Origin: Pirellula staleyi DSM 6068
GTDB lineage: Bacteria > Planctomycetota > Planctomycetia > Pirellulales > Pirellulaceae
Assembly: GCF_000025185.1 (NCBI RefSeq)
Contig: NC_013720.1
Span: 5,394,001-5,458,000 of the forward strand
DNA length: 64,000 bases
Direction of reading: 5' to 3'
Part shown: piece after piece, positions 58,103-64,000 of the stretch
How positions within the stretch are numbered: position 1 is the stretch's first letter
Layout: each line of letters begins with the position of its first letter
Notes under the pieces: model-generated
Database searches by the model: none
What the model was told of the DNA's origin: nothing
Seen by the model: only the letters and a program-made list of their open reading frames with translations
Position numbers and translations under genes: made by a program

Positions 58103-58146
58103 AAGCCTGACGACTAGTGCTTACTAGTCGTCAGGCTTTCTTTTTG
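58103..58146 (+). terminator. Strong intrinsic terminator
   Basis: A perfect 16-bp stem (58103-58118 with 58123-58138) around the 4-base loop GCTT, followed by TCTTTTTG. It terminates the clpX transcript together with the 78-aa ORF. Confidence 0.92.
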
Positions 58147-58204
58147 CGCCCTTGTCTCGGGAAACATCTGGGTGCGACGACAGGTGGCTCACAGGCGAGC
58201 TGCG

Positions 58205-59533
58205 TTAACGACTCCAGGCATCGTCCGAGTCATCCGCATCCTCTTCGCCCGCTGCATCGTCATCGGGCGAGGATTCGTCGCTTGCGGACTCGTCGAATTC
58301 TTCTTCGAAGCCTAGTGCGTCGTCGTCTGCGAACTCATCATCGTCTGCGAACTCCTCGTCGTCCGCCTCCTCGTCTTCTGCTTCGTTATCAGCGGCGAGG
58401 AGCTGAATGAAGACGAGCGCTTCGTTGAGGTCGCAAACTTCCACCCCCGATTTACGACCAGCGCGATTGGCCCGGGCCAGTAGCATCAAGTCGTCGTAGT
58501 CTTCGGATTCCTTCAGCCGGCGGTGAGCGCGCATCCCAATCTCGCCTGAGAGGACCATTTCGGCCTCGCTCAGATGCTCGATGAGCCAGTGCGTCCGCTC
58601 GGTGATCTGCCCAGCGAGGGCAGCGAGAGCTGCGCCGCGGGGATCGACCGCGTCGATCGCTTTGCCCACGTCGTGCAGCAGCGCGGCGAGTTGCAATTCC
58701 TCGTCGTACGACGCTTGCTCGCGCACCAGCTGAAAGACCTGCAAACTGTGGTAGAGCGCATCTCCTTCAGGGTGCAAGCGTGGCGGCTGTTGCACGTTCT
58801 CGAGCGGGAGTAGCAAACTGCGATAGAGCACAAAACGCTCGAGCGGCTGGCTCTCGAGATTCGGTGGTTGCCGGACACCACGATACTCGCGCGCCACAAG
58901 CTCTTCGAGTTCACCGCGCGTCGCGCGACGCGGATCATCTCCGGCTTTGGCTTCGTTGTGATCGCGCTGGGTTGCTCCGAGCTTCATCGTAATGACGAGT
59001 GGGACATCCGCGAGTTCATCGAGTTCATAGTCGGCAAGATCGGTCTTGCTGTGCAGCACGTCGCGCACGCTCGGGACGACGAGTCGCTCGGCATAACCTT
59101 CCGTCGGCATCTCGCGGAGCGGAACTTTTTCGAAACGGTACTGTGTCCCTTCGAGCGCAAGGGCGCGAATCACATGCAGCGGACCTTCTGCGAGGAGCTC
59201 GATTTCGATCGTTGGCTGCTCGGAAACGGCCCCTTCGAGCACTTCACCTGTGAGGCGCGGCGTGAATCGCGCCAACGTGGTGAGAAGCTGTTTGGCGGCG
59301 CTGCGCAGTTGCGTCAGACGCTCGCGCACCAGTGGCGAGTTATGCATCCGCGCTAGAGCTTGCAGTTCGTCGCGCACCTCGCGATCACTGGGCAAATCAC
59401 GATCTTCGTAGTTGCCCGCAGTCAGCCTATGGGCAGCCCTGTGACGAGCGACCGAGAGATCCGATTCCACCTGCGAATGAATCAGCCACGCTGTTTCACA
59501 CGCTATCTGCCGACGTATTTTGGGAGGCGACAT
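58205..59533 (-). CDS. HD-domain protein with acidic C-terminal tail
   Basis: A 442-aa protein with a metal-dependent HD phosphohydrolase domain (about residues 280-360): YHSLQVFQLV, LAALLHDVGKAIDAVDP, HWLIEHL, consistent with H-x-HD-x-D chemistry on nucleotides or phosphoesters. The N-terminal 250 residues are charged and unassigned (LRSAAKQLLTTLARF, TGEVLEGAVSE). The last about 60 residues are almost all Asp/Glu with repeats of EFADDD, disordered and strongly negative. No signal peptide. ATG 59533 is used; TTG one codon before is open. Function unknown; could be a distant tRNA nucleotidyltransferase-like or regulatory HD protein. Confidence 0.8.
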   Translation of the reverse strand: MSPPKIRRQIACETAWLIHSQVESDLSVARHRAAHRLTAGNYEDRDLPSDREVRDELQALARMHNSPLVRERLTQLRSAAKQLLTTLARFTPRLTGEVLEGAVSEQPTIEIELLAEGPLHVIRALALEGTQYRFEKVPLREMPTEGYAERLVVPSVRDVLHSKTDLADYELDELADVPLVITMKLGATQRDHNEAKAGDDPRRATRGELEELVAREYRGVRQPPNLESQPLERFVLYRSLLLPLENVQQPPRLHPEGDALYHSLQVFQLVREQASYDEELQLAALLHDVGKAIDAVDPRGAALAALAGQITERTHWLIEHLSEAEMVLSGEIGMRAHRRLKESEDYDDLMLLARANRAGRKSGVEVCDLNEALVFIQLLAADNEAEDEEADDEEFADDDEFADDDALGFEEEFDESASDESSPDDDAAGEEDADDSDDAWSR

Positions 59534-59536
59534 CAA

Positions 59537-59895
59537 TTGGCGACATCACGAGGGATGATCGCAGCATCTAAGGAACCAGCGGACCAACAAGCACGCGAAA
59601 TTCGCGATTGGTATCAAGAGAGAATCGCACGCAGTCTCTGGTTCGGTGTATTGTTCTACAACTTGATTGTACCTCTTCGTCGAGAGCGAGGGAAACGCGC
59701 CGAGGGGTCGAGGTCCTGCAGGGGATCGATGGATCAAGAACAAACACAGCCTCGGAAATGCGAGTTGCACGTCCGAGGCTGAAGCTTGAGTTCGCAGAAG
59801 CTGCAAACCTGATTTGTCTGGTGCAGTTGCTCGAAAAAGTTCGCAGTTCGAATCGCTCAGCGATCGAAGCGACGGACATTTCCGGCAAGTTTCAC
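59537..59895. other. 358-base region between HU-like and HD genes
   Basis: No gene supported. Contains the probable HU terminator at 59747-59781. Confidence 0.4.
59735..59781 (-). terminator. Probable terminator after the HU-like gene
   Basis: CAGCCTCGGA (59747-59756) and TCCGAGGCTG (59772-59781) are perfectly complementary; the leftward flank reads TGTTTGTTCTTG. The 15-base loop and interrupted T-run make it moderate. It lies 114 bases after the stop. Confidence 0.55.
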
Positions 59896-60219
59896 TTAGA
59901 CCATGCTCTTGAGCGACTTGAGGGCACGCACGCGAACGGTGGTGCTGGCTGGCTTCGCTGGGCGATCTTCGACCTTGCCGGTCAAGCGATTGAGAACACC
60001 CTTTTGGGCCTTCTTCGCTGGAACGTGCTTGCGAACGATCTTGCACAGACCAGGGATCTGGAATGCGCCCGGACCCTTCTTACCGAGAGCCTTGCCGATC
60101 TCAGCCGTGAGAGCTTCGAATACGGTGGTGATCTGCTTCTTGGTCAGACCGGTTGCCGTTGCAATGTTGGCCATCACTTCCGACTTGCTCGGAGCCTTCG
60201 GACTTGGGGCTTTCGCCAT
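59896..60219 (-). CDS. HU-family DNA-binding protein
   Basis: A 107-aa basic HU/IHF-like nucleoid protein. The pattern SKSEVMANIATATGLTKKQITTVFEALTAEIGKAL is the HU dimerisation helices, followed by GPGAFQIPGLCKIVRKHVPAKKAQKG in place of the usual G-F-G-x-F arm region and a Lys/Arg-rich arm. It has an N-terminal Ala/Pro/Lys extension (MAKAPSPKAP) that canonical HU lacks. A strong ribosome site AAGGAGGG precedes the ATG. Probably an abundant structural DNA-binding protein; sequence specificity is not predictable. Confidence 0.88.
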   Translation of the reverse strand: MAKAPSPKAPSKSEVMANIATATGLTKKQITTVFEALTAEIGKALGKKGPGAFQIPGLCKIVRKHVPAKKAQKGVLNRLTGKVEDRPAKPASTTVRVRALKSLKSMV

Positions 60220-60817
60220 CGTTTGCCACCCTCCTTGAGAGGTTCATGGAAGAGAAAGGAAATTGAAAATGCGCTGTGAAACTCAAAGTTGGAACACACA
60301 GCGATTTGGCGAGAGATTAGATACTTTGACCATGAAATTGCAACCCATGCTCGGCGAAAATCATCGCTATTTTCCGCAAAAAACGAGCCTTTTAGGGTCT
60401 ACGGCAGTCCCCACCGAGGTGTCAACCAACTGGTGAAAACGCGCGAACTGATGTTGCCAAAAGTGATCTCTCGTGATCTCAGCGGAAAGAAAACAGACCT
60501 CGTGCGACCTGCATTGCCCCTCGCACGCGACCCGTTTGGTGACGCGTCGCTTGAGCGCGAAGAACTGGCGCTGAAGACCTCCCCGCAGGGCGGGAACAAT
60601 CGGGCTGCTTCGAGGCACTCACAGGAGCACGGCTCCGTAGCGGGCTTGCTGCGCAAAAACAGGGGGCGAAATCAGTGCTTTTCAGCGGTATTTCGCGTGC
60701 CTTGTTGAATTTTCTAAGGTATTCTTCGACAATAGGTTACGTCGCCTGTAGGACGCAGCCCACTCGACCACTTCGAGCAGGCTCGGCGAAACACTCGCAC
60801 CGCATAAGGAATCTCCC
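60220..60817. other. 598-base divergent region, HU-like and PQQ-protein genes
   Basis: No gene supported; the open frame at 60289-60708 has no protein-like features or ribosome site. It contains the HU promoter candidate at 60316-60343. Confidence 0.4.
60316..60343 (-). promoter_or_regulatory. Promoter candidate for the HU-like gene
   Basis: On the leftward strand TTGCAA (60343-60338) and TCTAAT (60321-60316) are separated by 16 bases; four and five of six consensus matches. The leader would be about 90 bases. Confidence 0.4.
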
Positions 60818-63800
60818 ATGCTCGGCAGCACCCATCGCGAAGTCTCTGGCCAGTTTGCTGGCTTGCTGGAAGTCGCTCGCAGCCGATCATTTTCCCAGTC
60901 TTTTTTTCGAGGTTTTAGGCCGATGCCTCGAGCCATTTTCGCGTTTTCGTTTTTGGCAATTTTTACGTCGCTCGTTTTTGTCAGCGAGCGAGCTTTGCTG
61001 GGACAAGCAGCGCCCAATAATCCCGACGCCGAGGAAGATGCTTACACGCCCGGAATTTTTTTACGAGCCCCGCGAGAATTGCGACAAAACTTGTCGCGGG
61101 CTCAAAAAGCACTCGCCGACGAGCGTTTTGCCGACGTGGTGACCGAACTTGGGGTGATCTTGCACGCGGAGTCGAGTGAGGACTATTTCCTCGATCCCGC
61201 CGCCGACAATGGTGTGCGGCCCAGTCTCAAGTCGGTCGCGCAGCAGATGCTCGGAAATATGCCAGCCGCTGGTCGACAGCTTTATGAACTGCAGTATGGA
61301 GCCGATGCTAAACGGCTGCTCGACGATGCGCTGCGGGAAGGGAGCATCACCAAGCTGGGCGATGTGACGCGACGCTATTTCCACACCCGCGCAGGCTATG
61401 AAGCTGCGATCTTGCTCGGGCGCTTTCAGCTCGATCAAGGTCGCCCTCTAGCGGCGGCACTCACGCTCGACCGTGTCGCGAGCACCCCCGCAGTTGCCGG
61501 TTCATTCGATCCCGAACTCTCGATCCTTCTGTCAGCCGCCTGGCTGCACGCGGGCCAAAGTGAGCAAGCGAAGGAAGTGCTCACCTCCCTGAAGAAGCGC
61601 GCCCCGAACTCGAAGGTCCAGCTCGTTACAGGCCCCGCGCCACTGTTTGCCGAGGGTGAAGAGCCCCTGGCGTGGCTCAGCAAGATCGCTGGGGAAGGTC
61701 AACTTTTCGGCGCATTGGAAGCGGATGAGTGGGTGATGTTTCGTGGCAATGTGGAGCGCAATGCGCAGTCGGCCGGGAGCTTGCCTCTGTTGAACTTTCG
61801 CTGGTCGGCGCTGTTGCTCGACGATCCCAATGAGATCCAGAAAGTGCGTCAACTCGCTCGCGCTGTTGGCGACCGTGGTGACCCCTCGATCCCCAGCATT
61901 CAGCCGCTGGCGGTCGACAACTTCATTGTGTTTCGCACGCCCGATCGTGTGGTTGGCATCGACATGCGCAAGAGTGGCAAACGGATTTGGGTCTATCCAT
62001 TCAAAGACTCGGCATCGCTACGCACAGCGCAGGCCACTTCGCAGCAAGGTCGCAATCCGCTGGCCAACGCGCGCGATCAAGAATTGAAGCAGCGCATCTG
62101 GCAAGACAATCCTTACGGCCAAATGAGCAGCGATGGGAGCAATCTCTTTTTTCTGGACGATCTGGGCTACGCGCAAACTCAAGCTGCTGGCAATGTGCGA
62201 GTGATCATTGGCCCCGGTGGTCGCGCCATGCTCAACGGCATGGGGGCGAAGCAACACAACACCCTCGTATCACTCGAACTCGCTGGGCAAGGGAAACTGC
62301 GCTGGGTGGTTGGTGGCGAGAATGGTGAAGACGAGCCGCAACTCGCCGGGGCGTTTTTCCTCGGCCCACCGTTGCCGCTGGCCGATCAGCTGTTTGTGCT
62401 CGCAGAGATCCAAGGGGAAGTTCGTCTGCTCTGCCTTTCGAGCGCCACCGGCACGCTGATTTGGAAACAGCAAATCGCAATGATGGAAGACAGCCAGCAA
62501 GTGGTCTACGACGGGCTGCGTCGCTTGGCGGGAGCGAGTCCCTCGTACTGCGATGGTGTGCTCGTTTGTCCGACCAGTGGCGGCGCTCTGGTGGGAGTCG
62601 ATCTGTCGACACGCTCGCTGCGCTGGGGCTATTCCTACGCTCGCTGGGATCACAACCAACGGGTTCCCGGTCCCTTCGGGATGCAGACCTATCGCAACCC
62701 CGCGCAGGCCAATACCGCCTGGCTCGATTCCACCGTGGTGATCGCCGATGGCTGCGTGATTGCGACACCGGTCGAGTCGGCTGAACTCCATTGCCTCGAT
62801 CTACTCACGGGCAAACCGCGCTGGCCCGCGATTCCGCGCGACGAAATGCTTTACCTCGCCTGCGTGCATGAAGGGAAAGCGATACTCGTCGGCAAGAACC
62901 GCGTGAAAGCGGTGAAGCTGTCGGATGGGACGAGTGCTTGGCCCGAGTCGATTGATCTCGCCAGTGACATTCCGACCGGACGTGGCTATTACAGCGGCGC
63001 GCATTACTATCTCCCGACGTCGACTCAGCAGCTGCTGAAGATCGATTTAGCGACCGGCAAAGTGGTCTCGCGCGCGAAGACCGAAGTGACACTCGGCAAC
63101 CTGATTTGTTATCAAGACGAATTGATTTCCCTTTCGAGCGACTCGATCACCTCGTTCTATCTGAGCGAGCCACTCAAGCGCCGGATCGATGACACGCTGG
63201 CAGCCAATCCTAGCGACACCTGGGCCCTCACGCGGAAGGGAGAAATTCTGCTGCAAGAGGGTGATCGAACCGAAGCCCTGACGATGCTCCGCAAAGTGAA
63301 AGAGCTACGTCCCGAGGACGAGAGTGCCCGCAACTTGCTCGCCAAAGTGATGCTGTCGCTGCTCAAGGAAGACTTTGCTGCCAACGCTGCGCTCGCCGAC
63401 GAACTCGAGCCACTGATCACGCAACCTGTGCAGCGCCGCGAGCTCTTAAAGCTCCGCGCTCAAGGGCACGAGCAAGCAGGGGAGTTCGCCAAGGCATTTG
63501 AAGTCTACTTTGAACTCGCGGCCCAACTGACAAGCGTCGGCGCTCCCGATAGCGCCGCGAGCAACGAACTCGAACCGATCGATCGCGATACGAGTGTGCG
63601 TGCCGACCGCTGGGTCGCTGGCCGACTCGCCGCAATCTATCGCCAAGCGACTCCCGAACAGCGCGCGCCACTCGATGCCATGGTGAGCACCAAACTCGCC
63701 CAACCTGAGGTGATCCAATCGATTGCCTCGCTGAAACAAGCGATCGAGCTGTTTCGCTTCCATCCGCAAGCACCAGTCCTCGAACTCGCGCTGGCAGCTG

Positions 63801-64000
63801 AACTGACGCAGGCAGGGCAACTCCTCGAAGCGGAAGTGCTCGCTGGTTCACTGGCGCAGTCGGGCTCACCAACGACCCGGGCGACCGCCACGCTTCAGCT
63901 AGCGCACATTTATGCGGCCGCCAAACGCAAAGAACTCGCGCTCCGCGCCGTAGCTGACCTCGCGACCAAGTATGCCGATGTGGCTACGCAGTCCGGTCTG
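60818..64000 (+). CDS. Exported PQQ-like beta-propeller/TPR protein (partial)
   Basis: Open to the window edge for 1061 codons. Starting at ATG 60818 (AAGGA eight bases upstream), about 35 residues precede a hydrophobic signal/anchor (IFAFSFLAIFTSLVFV); ATG 60923 would begin just before it. Next come helical TPR-like repeats (LSRAQKALADERFADVVTEL, QLYELQYGADAK), then PQQ-enzyme-like propeller blades (NFIVFRTPDRVVGIDMRKSGKRIW, LLCLSSATGTLIWKQQIA, ELHCLDLLTGKPRW, LLKIDLATGKVVSR) and a second TPR region (DTWALTRKGEILLQEGDRTEAL). Combined propeller and TPR proteins of this kind are common in planctomycetes and probably act in protein interaction at the envelope. Enzymatic activity is unlikely. 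Confidence 0.88.
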   Translation, partial: MLGSTHREVSGQFAGLLEVARSRSFSQSFFRGFRPMPRAIFAFSFLAIFTSLVFVSERALLGQAAPNNPDAEEDAYTPGIFLRAPRELRQNLSRAQKALADERFADVVTELGVILHAESSEDYFLDPAADNGVRPSLKSVAQQMLGNMPAAGRQLYELQYGADAKRLLDDALREGSITKLGDVTRRYFHTRAGYEAAILLGRFQLDQGRPLAAALTLDRVASTPAVAGSFDPELSILLSAAWLHAGQSEQAKEVLTSLKKRAPNSKVQLVTGPAPLFAEGEEPLAWLSKIAGEGQLFGALEADEWVMFRGNVERNAQSAGSLPLLNFRWSALLLDDPNEIQKVRQLARAVGDRGDPSIPSIQPLAVDNFIVFRTPDRVVGIDMRKSGKRIWVYPFKDSASLRTAQATSQQGRNPLANARDQELKQRIWQDNPYGQMSSDGSNLFFLDDLGYAQTQAAGNVRVIIGPGGRAMLNGMGAKQHNTLVSLELAGQGKLRWVVGGENGEDEPQLAGAFFLGPPLPLADQLFVLAEIQGEVRLLCLSSATGTLIWKQQIAMMEDSQQVVYDGLRRLAGASPSYCDGVLVCPTSGGALVGVDLSTRSLRWGYSYARWDHNQRVPGPFGMQTYRNPAQANTAWLDSTVVIADGCVIATPVESAELHCLDLLTGKPRWPAIPRDEMLYLACVHEGKAILVGKNRVKAVKLSDGTSAWPESIDLASDIPTGRGYYSGAHYYLPTSTQQLLKIDLATGKVVSRAKTEVTLGNLICYQDELISLSSDSITSFYLSEPLKRRIDDTLAANPSDTWALTRKGEILLQEGDRTEALTMLRKVKELRPEDESARNLLAKVMLSLLKEDFAANAALADELEPLITQPVQRRELLKLRAQGHEQAGEFAKAFEVYFELAAQLTSVGAPDSAASNELEPIDRDTSVRADRWVAGRLAAIYRQATPEQRAPLDAMVSTKLAQPEVIQSIASLKQAIELFRFHPQAPVLELALAAELTQAGQLLEAEVLAGSLAQSGSPTTRATATLQLAHIYAAAKRKELALRAVADLATKYADVATQSGL

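Noticed and set aside
60289-60708. 139-aa rightward open frame
   Set aside because: Covers the HU promoter region, no ribosome site, no recognisable domain.

Overview
The window reads as a planctomycete chromosome, most likely from the Pirellulaceae (Pirellula-like). This is inferred from gene content: two DUF1501 + DUF1549/DUF1553 (planctomycete cytochrome) modules, a secreted sulfatase, three DUF1559 pseudopilin-type proteins, a BBP7-like outer-membrane barrel, an FHA-fused sigma-54 activator and a very long SecA. Coding density is moderate, GC is fairly even, and I see no phage, IS element, CRISPR, rRNA or convincing tRNA.

Layout. 1-8 kb: a partial sulfatase diverging from msrB-msrA, then a leftward DUF1549/DUF1553 - DUF1501 - PPC-domain operon. 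8-19 kb: tsaC; a lipoprotein/DUF1559 pair; the leftward nitrogen-control set pduO-type adenosyltransferase, amtB, P-II and glnD; a PD40 beta-propeller protein and a Nudix hydrolase. 18.9-25.9 kb: a leftward eight-gene operon for a bacterial ubiquitin-like conjugation system. 26-31 kb: a second DUF1501/DUF1549 pair. 31-44 kb: transglutaminase-like lipoprotein and GNAT; BBP7-like barrel; second DUF1559/lipoprotein pair; YheT-type hydrolase; FHA-GAF-sigma-54 activator; CbiX chelatase. 44-64 kb: housekeeping genes (C-terminal processing protease, MBL hydrolase, secA, waaA, KDPG aldolase, clpX), an HD-domain protein with an acidic tail, an HU-like protein, and a partial PQQ-propeller/TPR protein running off the end.

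The standout is the operon at 18869-25945. In transcription order it encodes a beta-grasp Ubl ending in one glycine, an E2-like protein with a catalytic-position cysteine, a soluble JAMM/JAB peptidase, a ThiF/E1-like activating enzyme, a membrane-anchored coiled-coil JAB peptidase, a second E2 fold in which the cysteine is replaced by asparagine (UEV-like), and two single-pass membrane proteins with C-terminal RING/PHD-like zinc fingers of identical spacing. Three junctions overlap by 4 nt. It therefore holds candidates for E1, active E2, inactive E2 partner, E3-like adaptors, Ubl and two deconjugases, apparently organised at the membrane. Related bacterial Ubl-E1-E2-JAB-RING neighbourhoods have been predicted by comparative genomics, so the class is not new. 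The paired live/dead E2s, paired soluble/membrane JABs and tandem membrane RINGs make this locus unusually complete, and its substrate and role cannot be read from sequence.

Other second-look items: a roughly 50-residue insertion and an expanded helical region in SecA; a CbiX whose second half has lost its metal-chelating histidines; a 78-aa ORF after clpX between two perfect hairpins; and a shared 13-base sequence beside two terminators.
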